This document shows, one piece after another, positions 12,802 through 19,920 of a DNA stretch of 20,102 bases. The notes beneath the pieces are model-generated. The model was given only the letters and a program-made list of their open reading frames with translations. It had not been told where the DNA came from and searched no databases. The translations under genes and the position numbers were made by a program. Position 1 is the stretch's first letter, and every line of letters begins with the position of its first letter. This stretch comes from an uncultured Agathobaculum sp. (GTDB lineage Bacteria; Bacillota; Clostridia; Oscillospirales; Butyricicoccaceae): the NCBI GenBank assembly GCA_934504345.1, contig CAKSVR010000037.1, positions 1 through 20,102 on the forward strand, in the 5' to 3' direction.

Positions 12802-13413
12802 ATGTTTTATTATGTAGACGGCAAGGTGACAGTGCTCCGGCAGGGACTTGCGGTGATCGACTGCGGCGGTGTGGGCTACGCCTGCCACGCTTCGCAGAAC
12901 ACCATCGGCAAGCTGAAAGCCGGCGAAAATGCCCGCCTGCTGACCTATCTCAACGTCCGCGAGGGCGTTTTTGAGCTGTACGGCTTCATCGACGAGGAGG
13001 AGAAATCCTGCTTTGAGATGCTGACGAGCGTGAACGGTGTCGGCCCGAAGGCCGCGCTGTCCATCCTGTCGGTCGCGCCGCCGGACAGACTGGCGCTGTC
13101 CATCATCACCGGCGATGAGAAGATGCTCATGCAGGCGCCCGGCATCGGTAAGAAGATCGCCCAGCGCATCGTACTCGAGCTGCGCGACAAAATGAGCAAG
13201 GAGCAGCTTCAGACTGCTTCCGCTGCCTCTCCGGCGGCGGTCGAGATGGCTTCCGGCGGCGTAAACCACACGCAGGAGGCTGTTGCGGCGCTCATGGTGC
13301 TCGGCTACACACAGGCCGAGGCGCTCGGTGCGATGAAAGGACTGGACACCGCCGGCATGGAGGCGGACGAGATCATCCGCCAGTGCCTGAAAAAGCTGGT
13401 CAAATCGGTTTGA
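12802..13413 (+). CDS. ruvA: Holliday junction DNA-binding protein RuvA
   Basis: 203 residues, standard length. Domain I is an OB fold (MFYYVDGKVTVLRQGLAVIDCGGVGYACHAS). Domain II (about 65-140) has the two helix-hairpin-helix motifs, seen as LTSVNGVGPKAALSIL and LMQAPGIGKKIAQRIVLELRDK. A flexible Ala/Ser linker precedes domain III (about 157-203, TQEAVAALMVLGYTQAEALGAM), which contacts RuvB. Its tetramer holds the four-way junction flat and loads RuvB helicase rings. Start: ATG 12802 behind GAGG. The 20-base gap to ruvB indicates one operon. Confidence 0.97.
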   Translation: MFYYVDGKVTVLRQGLAVIDCGGVGYACHASQNTIGKLKAGENARLLTYLNVREGVFELYGFIDEEEKSCFEMLTSVNGVGPKAALSILSVAPPDRLALSIITGDEKMLMQAPGIGKKIAQRIVLELRDKMSKEQLQTASAASPAAVEMASGGVNHTQEAVAALMVLGYTQAEALGAMKGLDTAGMEADEIIRQCLKKLVKSV

Positions 13414-13433
13414 CGGGGTAGGAGAGTGTACCT

Positions 13434-14474
13434 TTGAGTATTGAATTTTCCGGCGGCATGGCGGATGATGAACGCATCATCTCCACCCGCCAGCTGAGCG
13501 AGGACGAAACCGAGAACTCGCTTCGCCCGAAGAGCATGGACGATTACATCGGCCAGACCAAGGTGAAGGAGAATCTCAGCATTTATATACAGGCCGCGAA
13601 GATGCGCGGCGAATCGCTCGACCACACGCTGCTGTACGGCCCGCCGGGCCTCGGCAAGACCACGCTCGCGGGCATCATCGCGGCGGAGATGGGCGTGAAT
13701 ATCCGCGTAACGAGCGGCCCGGCCATTGAAAAAGCGGGAGATCTGGCGGCTTTGTTGACAAATCTCTCGGAGAATGATATTTTGTTTATTGACGAGATCC
13801 ACCGCCTCGACCGTGCGGTGGAGGAGATCCTCTATCCCGCGATGGAGGACTACGCACTCGATATTATCATCGGCAAGGGTCCGTCGGCGCGGTCCATCCG
13901 CATCGACCTGCCGCGGTTCACGCTCATCGGCGCGACCACCCGCGCGGGACAGATGACGAGCCCGCTGCGCGACCGCTTCGGCGTGATGCTGCGCCTCGAG
14001 CTGTACTCGCCCGAGGAGCTGTGCGGCATCGTGGAGCGCTCGGCCGGCATCCTGAACGTGCCGTGCGAGCACGAGGGCGCGTTCGAGATCGCCCGCCGCA
14101 GCCGCGGCACGCCGCGTATCGCGAACCGGCTGCTGCGCCGCGTGCGCGATTTCGCGCAGGTGCGCGGCACGGGCATCATCGACAAGGCCAGCGCCGACAT
14201 GGCGCTGAAGGCCCTCGAAATCGACGGGCTGGGCCTCGACAATGTGGACCGCCGGATGCTGCAGAGCATCATCCTCAACTACGGCGGCGGCCCGGTCGGA
14301 CTGGATACGCTTGCCGCCACCATCGGTGAGGAAGCGATCACTTTGGAGGATGTTTACGAGCCGTATCTCATGCAGATCGGCTTTCTCAGCCGCACGCCGC
14401 GTGGTCGCTGCGTGACGATGCAGGCTTATCGCCATTTGCATATGGAACCGGCGGATGGACAGCAGATGCTGTAA
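13434..14474 (+). CDS. ruvB: Holliday junction branch migration ATPase RuvB
   Basis: 346 residues from a TTG start (13434) with GGAGAG nine bases upstream; the length and N-terminal sequence then match the family (ERIIST...SLRPKSMDDYIGQTKVKENL). AAA+ features: Walker A GPPGLGKTT at 69-77, Walker B LFIDEIHRL at 117-125, sensor 1 GATTRAG, arginine-finger region SPLRDRFG, and a C-terminal winged helix with IGFLSRTPRGRCVT. Hexameric RuvB rings pump DNA through the RuvA-bound junction using ATP. It is followed after 50 bases by glmM, so ruvAB and glmM may share a transcript. Confidence 0.97.
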   Translation: MSIEFSGGMADDERIISTRQLSEDETENSLRPKSMDDYIGQTKVKENLSIYIQAAKMRGESLDHTLLYGPPGLGKTTLAGIIAAEMGVNIRVTSGPAIEKAGDLAALLTNLSENDILFIDEIHRLDRAVEEILYPAMEDYALDIIIGKGPSARSIRIDLPRFTLIGATTRAGQMTSPLRDRFGVMLRLELYSPEELCGIVERSAGILNVPCEHEGAFEIARRSRGTPRIANRLLRRVRDFAQVRGTGIIDKASADMALKALEIDGLGLDNVDRRMLQSIILNYGGGPVGLDTLAATIGEEAITLEDVYEPYLMQIGFLSRTPRGRCVTMQAYRHLHMEPADGQQML

Positions 14475-14524
14475 TAGGGCATCGGCACAGACCGCCTTAT
14501 CACAATGAAAGACAGGTGTTTTAT

Positions 14525-15877
14525 TTGGGCAGATATTTTGGAACGGACGGCGTTCGCGGCGTTGCGAACTCGGAGCTGGATGCGCTGCTGGCCTTTAAGA
14601 TCGGCGCGGCGGCGGCATACGCACTCACGCAGGAATCCGCGCACGGGCGCAAGGCCAAGCTGCTGATCGGCAAGGATACCCGCGTATCCTCGGATATGCT
14701 GGAGAACGCGCTGGTGGCCGGCATTTGCTCGGTCGGCGCGGATGTGGAGCTGCTCGGCGTCATCCCGACTCCGGCGGTGGCATACCTCACCATCAAGCAC
14801 AAGGCGGATGCGGGCATCGTCATTTCCGCCAGCCACAACTCGTTTGAGTACAACGGCATCAAGATCTTTGCGGGCAACGGCTACAAGCTGCCGGATGAAA
14901 CCGAGGCGAAGATCGAGGATCTCATCGACGATTTCGAGTCCATTCCGAAGATGACCCACGAAAAGATCGGCCGCGTGCTGAAAAGCGAGATCGACCCGGT
15001 CGTTGAGTACACCGATCACCTTGCCGACACCATCAAGGGCGACCTGTCCGGTCTGCGCGTGGCGGTGGACTGCGCCAACGGCTCGTCCTCCACGACGGTG
15101 GAGCGCCTGATGCGACTGGTCGAGTGCAAGGCGGAGATCCGTTTCTACGAGCCGGACGGCATCAACATCAACGCGGGCTGCGGCTCGACCCATCTGGGCA
15201 AGCTGAAGGAGCGCGTGCGCTCGGGCAGTTTTGACCTCGGCGTGGCGTTCGACGGCGATGCCGACCGCTGCCTCATCGTGGACGAAACCGGCGAGGAGCT
15301 GGACGGCGACCGCATCATGGCAGTCTGCGCGGCCCACATGAAGAAGGAGGGCAAGCTGCGCGGCGGTGCGTTTGTTGCGACCATCCTGTCCAACATGGGC
15401 CTGCACGCCTACGCCGAAAAGAACGGCATGAAGATCGAGTGCTCCAACGTCGGCGACCGCTATGTGCTCGAAATGATGCTCAAAAAGGGCTATATTCTGG
15501 GCGGCGAGCAGTCCGGCCACGTTATCTTCCTCGAGTACGCCTCCACGGGCGACGGCGAGCTGACCGCATTGCAGTTCATGTCCATCCTCAAGGCCAGCGG
15601 CAAGAAGTGCTCGGAGATCGCAGCCGAGGTCGAGCCGTGGCCGCAGCTGATGATCAACGTCAAGGTGCCGAATGACAAAAAGGCGACCTTGCAGGAGCTT
15701 CCCGCGGTCAAATCGGCCATCGATGCGGCCTCTGCGGAGCTGGGCAATAACGGCCGCATCCTCGTCCGTCCGTCCGGCACGGAAGCGCTCGTGCGCGTGA
15801 TGGTAGAGGGCACGGACAGCGAACAGGTCGATGTGCTGGCAAAAAAGGTTGCCAAAGTCATCGAGTCTGTTGTATAA
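14525..15877 (+). CDS. glmM: Phosphoglucosamine mutase
   Basis: 450 residues from TTG 14525, which gives the canonical N-terminus MGRYFGTDGVRGVAN and has CAGGTG six bases upstream; a GTG three codons earlier is the alternative. Four-domain phosphohexomutase: active-site loop GIVISASHNSFEYNGIK with phosphorylated Ser103, metal loop DGDADR at 243-248, sugar-binding GGEQSGHVIF, and C-terminal phosphate-binding RPSGTEALVRVMVEG. It converts glucosamine-6-phosphate to glucosamine-1-phosphate, the step after GlmS toward UDP-GlcNAc for peptidoglycan. Standing directly before glmS it completes a two-gene amino-sugar unit. The last codons overlap a possible promoter for glmS. Confidence 0.97.
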   Translation: MGRYFGTDGVRGVANSELDALLAFKIGAAAAYALTQESAHGRKAKLLIGKDTRVSSDMLENALVAGICSVGADVELLGVIPTPAVAYLTIKHKADAGIVISASHNSFEYNGIKIFAGNGYKLPDETEAKIEDLIDDFESIPKMTHEKIGRVLKSEIDPVVEYTDHLADTIKGDLSGLRVAVDCANGSSSTTVERLMRLVECKAEIRFYEPDGININAGCGSTHLGKLKERVRSGSFDLGVAFDGDADRCLIVDETGEELDGDRIMAVCAAHMKKEGKLRGGAFVATILSNMGLHAYAEKNGMKIECSNVGDRYVLEMMLKKGYILGGEQSGHVIFLEYASTGDGELTALQFMSILKASGKKCSEIAAEVEPWPQLMINVKVPNDKKATLQELPAVKSAIDAASAELGNNGRILVRPSGTEALVRVMVEGTDSEQVDVLAKKVAKVIESVV

Positions 15878-15878
15878 T
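15849..15878 (+). promoter_or_regulatory. Promoter candidate for the glmS leader, inside the glmM 3' end
   Basis: TTGCCA (15849-15854) and TATAAT (15873-15878) are 18 bases apart; the -10 box overlaps the glmM stop codon. Transcription would begin near 15885, before the hairpin at 15896-15925. I found no better promoter between glmM and the ribozyme. Composition alone could produce this match. Confidence 0.4.
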
Positions 15879-15895
15879 GAGATAGAGCCAACGGG

Positions 15896-15925
15896 AGTGG
15901 GTGTGGTTTGCACACCCACTTTCTT
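15896..15925 (+). terminator. Terminator-type hairpin after glmM
   Basis: AGTGGGTGTG (15896-15905) pairs perfectly with CACACCCACT (15911-15920) over a GTTTG loop, followed by a broken T-run (TTTCTTC). It would end the ruvAB-glmM transcript, at least partly. Confidence 0.7.
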
Positions 15926-15989
15926 CATTCTGACACCGAATGGTGCATGGGAGGTGAGAGTATCTGCACACAAGTGAATAATATGCCAA

Positions 15990-16136
15990 GCGCCAGAACT
16001 GCGGTGCAGCCGGTATCGCAGTTGACGAGGAAAGGGTTTATCGAAAGTATTCGGCGGGTGCCCTTCGGTCACAAGTGGGTTGATCGTCAGCAGGCTGTTA
16101 AAACATACGGGCGACCGTATCGACAGAGCAGTCATG
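15990..16136 (+). ncRNA. glmS ribozyme: glmS ribozyme (GlcN6P-activated self-cleaving riboswitch)
   Basis: The conserved core is unmistakable: AGCGCCAGAACTG at the 5' end, then GCAGTTGACGAGG closing P2 against AACTGC, GGGTTTATCGAA, TATTCGGCGGGTGCCC, and a late hairpin ATACGG-GCGA-CCGTAT (16105-16120). From knowledge of the class, cleavage occurs just before the G of GCGCC, here between A15989 and G15990, with glucosamine-6-phosphate as coenzyme. The cut mRNA carries a 5'-OH and is degraded, lowering GlmS when its product is abundant. It lies 162 bases upstream of glmS. The 3' limit is approximate. Confidence 0.96.
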
Positions 16137-16159
16137 CATAACGCACTATTTTTATACCC

Positions 16160-16194
16160 TTTTTCAGCTTGTTACGAAGTGACAAGCTGAAAAA
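16160..16194 (+). repeat. Perfect 13-bp hairpin in the glmS leader, downstream of the ribozyme
   Basis: TTTTTCAGCTTGT (16160-16172) pairs with ACAAGCTGAAAAA (16182-16194) over the loop TACGAAGTG. The T-run lies before the stem and none follows it, so it is not an ordinary terminator for glmS transcripts. It would sit near the 5' end of the mRNA piece left after ribozyme cleavage. Confidence 0.6.
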
Positions 16195-16298
16195 CAAAGA
16201 CAACTGTTAACCGCATATATTGAGGTAAGGCTCATACTGAAATGCTGCGGACATTATATGAAACGATCATATTTACCGTTACAAAGGAGTAAACTATT

Positions 16299-18137
16299 AT
16301 GTGTGGAATCGTTGGATTTACCGGACGCGAGAACGCGCTCCCGATCTTGATCAGTGGTCTGTACAGTCTGGAGTACCGCGGCTATGACTCCGCCGGTGTG
16401 GCGGCGTTCACCAAGGACGGCCTGCGCGTTGTCAAGGCCCGCGGCCGCATCGCCAACCTCGAGGAGAAGATCAAGGAAGAGGGCGGCGATATGTACTGCA
16501 CCTGCGGCATCGGTCATACGCGCTGGGCAACTCACGGTGAGCCGTCCGACCGCAACTCTCATCCGCATCTGGGCGGCAAGGGCAAGGTCGCAGTCGTACA
16601 CAACGGCATCATCGAGAACTACAAGGAGCTGCGTGAGCGCCTCGAGGCGCACGGCTACGAGTTCAAGTCGGAAACCGATACCGAAACCGTAGCGCATCTG
16701 GTGGATTATCTGCACACCGGCAAGCAGGAGGATCTCGCACAGACCGTTCTGCAGGCCGTTCAGCGCCTGCGCGGCTCGTATGCGCTGGGCGTTGTGTCCA
16801 TGGACAACACTGAGGAGATCGTAGCGGCGCGCCGCGGCAATCCGCTGGTCATCGGCCTCGGCGAGGGCGAGAACATGATCGCCTCCGACATTACCGCTAT
16901 CATCGGCCGCACCAAGCGCTACATCATCCTCGATGATAACGAGGTCGCAGTCGTTCGTCCGGACAGCGTTGTCGTGATGAACGAGTTCGGCGACAAGATC
17001 GAAAAGGAAATCCAGACCGTAACGTGGGATATGTCCGCTGCGGAAAAGGGCGGCTATCAGCACTTCATGCTCAAGGAGATCATGGAGCAGCCCAAGGCCG
17101 TTGCCGACACGGTCACGCCGCGCATCAAGAATGATTCGGTGCTGTTCGAGGACAACGGACTGACCGACGAGCGCCTGCGCGAGATCGAGCACATCCACAT
17201 CATCGGCTGCGGCTCTGCGCTGCACGCGGGCATGGTCGGCAAGCGTGTCATCGAGGCGATGTGCCGCATCCGCTGCACGGCGGAGGTCGCGAGCGAGTTC
17301 CGCTACGAGAACCCCATCATCGGTAAAAAGGATATGTGCATCGTTATCAGCCAGTCCGGCGAAACCGCCGATACGCTGGCGGCGATGCGGCTGGCAAAGC
17401 AGGCGGGCGCGTTCACCATTGCCATCGTGAATGTGGTTTCGTCCACCATCGCCCGCGAGGCGGACGGCGTGCTGTACACATGGGCAGGCCCGGAGATTTC
17501 GGTCGCCACCACCAAGGCGTACTCCGCGCAGCTGTCCGCGCTGTACCTCATCTCGGTCAAGATCGCGCGTGTGCGCGGCCTCATCTCCATCGGCGACGAG
17601 CGTGCGCTCTGCGCTGAGCTCCAGCGCCTGCCGGAGTGCATCGAGCAGACCCTGAAATGCCAGTCGGATATGCAGCGCATCGCAACGCTGTACGCGAACC
17701 GCTCGAGCGTGTTCTTCCTTGGCCGCGGGCTGGACTATGCCGCCGCGCTCGAGGCTTCGCTCAAGCTCAAGGAGATCTCCTACATCCACTCGGAGGCTTA
17801 CGCTGCCGGTGAGCTCAAGCACGGCACCATTTCGCTGATCGAGGAGGGCACGCTGGTCGTTGCGCTGGCAACGCAGCCCGCGCTGTTCGAAAAGACCGTG
17901 TCCAACATCCGCGAGGTCGTAGCGCGCGGCGCGAGTGTCGTACTCGTCACCACGGACGACTTTACGGGCGACGAATCGGTTTGTCAGCATATCGTGCGCC
18001 TGCCCAAGTGCCTGTATGAGTTCTCGGCTTCGCTGTCCATCATCCCGATGCAGCTGCTGGCATATTACATCGCCGTTGAGCGCAACTGCGATGTCGATAA
18101 GCCGCGTAACCTCGCGAAATCCGTAACAGTCGAGTAA
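16299..18137 (+). CDS. glmS: Glutamine-fructose-6-phosphate aminotransferase (isomerizing)
   Basis: 612 residues, standard length; ATG 16299 behind AAAGGAG. The N-terminal Ntn glutaminase domain starts MCGIVGFTGRENALPIL, with Cys2 as nucleophile after Met removal, and shows GIGHTRWATHGEPSDRNSHPH and the NGIIENYKELR loop. Two SIS domains follow: the first with GCGSALHAGMVGKRVIE and ISQSGETADTLAAMRLAKQAGA, the second with FFLGRGLDYAAALEASLKLKEISYIHSEAYAAGELKHG. The C-terminal loop DKPRNLAKSVTVE is complete. It makes glucosamine-6-phosphate from fructose-6-phosphate and glutamine. Expression should be feedback-controlled by the ribozyme upstream. glmM stands before it. Confidence 0.98.
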   Translation: MCGIVGFTGRENALPILISGLYSLEYRGYDSAGVAAFTKDGLRVVKARGRIANLEEKIKEEGGDMYCTCGIGHTRWATHGEPSDRNSHPHLGGKGKVAVVHNGIIENYKELRERLEAHGYEFKSETDTETVAHLVDYLHTGKQEDLAQTVLQAVQRLRGSYALGVVSMDNTEEIVAARRGNPLVIGLGEGENMIASDITAIIGRTKRYIILDDNEVAVVRPDSVVVMNEFGDKIEKEIQTVTWDMSAAEKGGYQHFMLKEIMEQPKAVADTVTPRIKNDSVLFEDNGLTDERLREIEHIHIIGCGSALHAGMVGKRVIEAMCRIRCTAEVASEFRYENPIIGKKDMCIVISQSGETADTLAAMRLAKQAGAFTIAIVNVVSSTIAREADGVLYTWAGPEISVATTKAYSAQLSALYLISVKIARVRGLISIGDERALCAELQRLPECIEQTLKCQSDMQRIATLYANRSSVFFLGRGLDYAAALEASLKLKEISYIHSEAYAAGELKHGTISLIEEGTLVVALATQPALFEKTVSNIREVVARGASVVLVTTDDFTGDESVCQHIVRLPKCLYEFSASLSIIPMQLLAYYIAVERNCDVDKPRNLAKSVTVE

Positions 18138-18167
18138 AAAACGGTCATTTGTTGTTGAAATCTCATA

Positions 18168-18187
18168 AAAACGGACAGCTGTTTTTG
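18168..18187 (+). terminator. Weak terminator after glmS
   Basis: AAAACGG (18168-18174) can pair with CTGTTTT (18179-18185), one G-T pair included, over an ACAG loop and a short T-run. It lies 31 bases after the glmS stop codon. The stem is short, so termination may be partial. Confidence 0.4.
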
Positions 18188-18216
18188 TGGGATACCGGCA
18201 AAATGACAAGGTTTTC

Positions 18217-18245
18217 TTGACATTTCCAATTATAGCGCGTATAAT
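18217..18245 (+). promoter_or_regulatory. Perfect sigma-A promoter of the sigH-like gene
   Basis: TTGACA (18217-18222) and TATAAT (18240-18245) are 17 bases apart, full consensus. The expected transcription start (about 18251-18254) is only two to five bases before the ATG at 18256. Confidence 0.85.
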
Positions 18246-18255
18246 AACTATTGAC

Positions 18256-18873
18256 ATGAGAAATGATTATCAAAAGCAATCATCCACCGAGGAAACCGAT
18301 GAAGCGCTGTGCCGTCAGGCGCGGCAGGGAAGCGGCTCTGCGATGGAGGTTCTGGTTCGTCGGTATACCCGTCTGGTCAAGACCTGTGCGCGCCCTTACT
18401 TTCTGGCAGGGGCAGATGCGGAGGACCTGATGCAGGAGGGGATGCTCGGACTGCTCAGCGCGGTCCGCGAGTACGACGAGAGCCGGGGCGCACCCTTTGG
18501 AGCGTTCGCGCGGCTGTGCATCACCCGGAAGATCTGCTCCGCGGTGAAGGCGGCGGCCTCGCTCAAGCATGACCCGCTCAATCAGTCCATGTCGATAGAT
18601 CGACCTCTGTTTGAAGACCTTGCGGAATCGCGTACCCGGGTAACTGCACCGAATGGTGATCCTGAATCGCTTGTAATCGGCAATGAGGAGAGGGAAGAGC
18701 TGAAAAAGCGGCTCTACTCGCTCTTGTCTGAATTTGAGGCACAGGTTTTGACGTTGTTTCTGGATGGCTTGTCCTACGATGAGATGTCCGAAGCGCTGCA
18801 CAAACCGATCAAATCTGTGGATAATGCCGTCCAGCGCATCAAGCGAAAATCGGCAGCCATTAAACCCATTTAG
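18256..18873 (+). CDS. sigH: RNA polymerase sigma factor of the SigH (Spo0H) type
   Basis: 205 residues from ATG 18256; a GTG at 18187 in the same frame lies upstream of the promoter and is rejected. Region 2 is clear: TDEALCRQARQGSGSAMEVLVRRYTRLVKTCARPYFLAGADAEDLMQEG is spread over residues 14-62, and GLLSAVREYDESRGAPFGAFARLCITRKICSAVKAA over 65-100. The PLNQSMSIDRPLFED linker follows, then region 4 at about 148-200 (LLSEFEAQVLTLFLDGLSYDEMSEAL, KSVDNAVQRIKRK). Order and wording match B. subtilis SigH as I remember it, slightly shorter (205 against 218). SigH directs transition-phase and early sporulation genes in sporeformers; many non-sporing relatives keep it. No ribosome binding site precedes the ATG, consistent with a near-leaderless mRNA. 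Confidence 0.88.
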   Translation: MRNDYQKQSSTEETDEALCRQARQGSGSAMEVLVRRYTRLVKTCARPYFLAGADAEDLMQEGMLGLLSAVREYDESRGAPFGAFARLCITRKICSAVKAAASLKHDPLNQSMSIDRPLFEDLAESRTRVTAPNGDPESLVIGNEEREELKKRLYSLLSEFEAQVLTLFLDGLSYDEMSEALHKPIKSVDNAVQRIKRKSAAIKPI

Positions 18874-18949
18874 GCGATTTCAGGCATCGTGTCTGTACGC
18901 ATATATTTCAGCTTCCCCGAGGGAACAGTATCAAAGAGAGGTAAAAATC

Positions 18950-19225
18950 ATGTACGAAGACAAGACTTTACGTTGCAAGGAATGCGGTAACGAGTTCGTA
19001 TTCACCGCCGGCGAGCAGGAGTTCTACGCAGAGCGCGGTTTCCAGAACGAGCCCCAGCGCTGCAAGGCCTGCCGCGACGCTCGCAAGAACGCAGCCCGCA
19101 GCCCGCGTGAGTTCTTCACCGCTACCTGCGCTGCCTGCGGCGGCGAGGCTCGCGTTCCGTTCGAGCCCAAGTCCGACCGTCCGGTTTACTGCAGCGAGTG
19201 CTTCGCAAAGATGCGTGAGCAGTGA
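18950..19225 (+). CDS. Small double zinc-ribbon protein (91 aa)
   Basis: ATG 18950 behind AAGAGAGG. Two pairs of CxxC make the first ribbon: CKEC (9-12) and CKAC (41-44), with EFVFTAGEQEFYAERGFQNEPQRC between them, the pattern of the probable zinc-ribbon family zf-trcl (PF13451 from memory). A second ribbon is formed by CAAC (66-69) and CSEC (83-86). No other domain. The function is not known; small proteins of this type are widespread in Clostridia. Codon use is strongly restricted (GAG, CGC, AAG, TTC, GTT), suggesting high expression. It is followed by a strong terminator, and a gap of 76 bases after sigH leaves room for its own promoter, which I could not identify. Confidence 0.88.
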   Translation: MYEDKTLRCKECGNEFVFTAGEQEFYAERGFQNEPQRCKACRDARKNAARSPREFFTATCAACGGEARVPFEPKSDRPVYCSECFAKMREQ

Positions 19226-19260
19226 TATTGTAACGCTAAAAAGTCATCAAATGACACGAT

Positions 19261-19306
19261 AAAAAGTGTCGGTAATGAAATCCTCATTACCGGCACTTTT
19301 TGTTTT
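19261..19306 (+). terminator. Strong intrinsic terminator after the zinc-ribbon gene
   Basis: AAAAAGTGTCGGTAATGA (19261-19278) pairs with TCATTACCGGCACTTTTT (19284-19301) through all 18 positions (one T-G), loop AATCC, followed by TGTTTTG. Confidence 0.93.
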
Positions 19307-19358
19307 GTCTGGAGAAAAAATGTTCCTCAAATAAGAAAGGGAAAAGAGGTGAGAAAAA

Positions 19359-19832
19359 ATGAGCAAAATGGTCTATCGCCCGTATGTTCGTTTTGAACAG
19401 GAAGAAGGAGAGTCGGAGGGTACCGGCTGGTACTTTACGCAGTACGATGCAGAAACTGGTGAAGGTCGCGGCTGGCATGGAACAGAGTTCATGTCGGACT
19501 GTCTTTTTGAAACGAAATGTGAGAATGGCGAGCCGGAAACAAGGTTCTTTGACGTGCATACCAATGAGCCGATTCAGCAGCGGAGTTGGCCGGAGCCGCC
19601 GGATGACAATGCGTTCATAAACTATGGTTCGCTGGATGAGTTTGTAGTGAATAATTCGCAGAAGGTGTTCCGTGTTGTTGACCTCAATGAAGAAGCATAC
19701 GGCTGCCCATGCACAATTTATGGCCGATTGACTACATTGGTCGAACTGGCGAACAAGGATACTCTGCTGGTGTTGTGGTCAAGCTTTTTTGTAACACTAG
19801 TGGCTAAAAAGATCAAGGCAGTTATGCGCTGA
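19359..19832 (+). CDS. Unknown acidic protein, 3' end probably altered by an IS (157 aa)
   Basis: ATG 19359 behind AGAGGTGA. I do not recognise it. The first 130 residues are polar, acidic and rich in aromatic residues (YRPYVRFEQEEGESEGTGWYFTQYDAETGEGRGW, in residues 6-39; WPEPPDDNAFINYGSLDEF, near 77-95), suggesting a small soluble beta-rich protein. Composition changes after about residue 133: the tail TLLVLWSSFFVTLVAKKIKAVMR is hydrophobic and basic. That tail coincides with the end of an IS3-type transposase remnant read from the other strand, which overlaps its last four codons. I infer that the original C-terminus was replaced by insertion-element sequence. No link to neighbours is visible. 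Confidence 0.6.
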   Translation: MSKMVYRPYVRFEQEEGESEGTGWYFTQYDAETGEGRGWHGTEFMSDCLFETKCENGEPETRFFDVHTNEPIQQRSWPEPPDDNAFINYGSLDEFVVNNSQKVFRVVDLNEEAYGCPCTIYGRLTTLVELANKDTLLVLWSSFFVTLVAKKIKAVMR

Positions 19833-19920
19833 CACGCGCTTCATGAGGCGTAGCATAGCCATTGTAGCTGTGAGGGCGAACGTAGTTATATTCGACGTAT
19901 GCAAAGTTCTCGACGGCTCT
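19822..19920 (-). pseudogene. C-terminal remnant of an IS3-family-type transposase
   Basis: Read leftward from about 19920, the frame gives RAVENFAYVEYNYVRPHSYN and then GYATPHEARVSA, stop TAA at 19822-19824. The YNYVRPHSYNGYATPHEA string is the typical end of the rve/DDE integrase core of IS3-type transposases (YN..RPHSALG..TP.E). Further upstream the same frame soon meets a stop (about 19970) and the sequence no longer resembles a transposase, so only some 33 codons remain. The rest of the window (19925-20102) shows no gene I can support. Confidence 0.65.

Noticed and set aside
14426..16135. 569-codon open frame antisense to glmM and the glmS ribozyme
   Set aside because: Same shadow effect. 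It also runs through the ribozyme and the glmM terminator, and glmM is complete.
16254..18257. 667-codon open frame antisense to glmS
   Set aside because: A mirror of a GC-rich gene with strong third-position bias; glmS on the + strand is complete with all motifs and a ribozyme, while the antisense reading has no recognisable domain and a low-complexity Arg/Ala/Asp composition.
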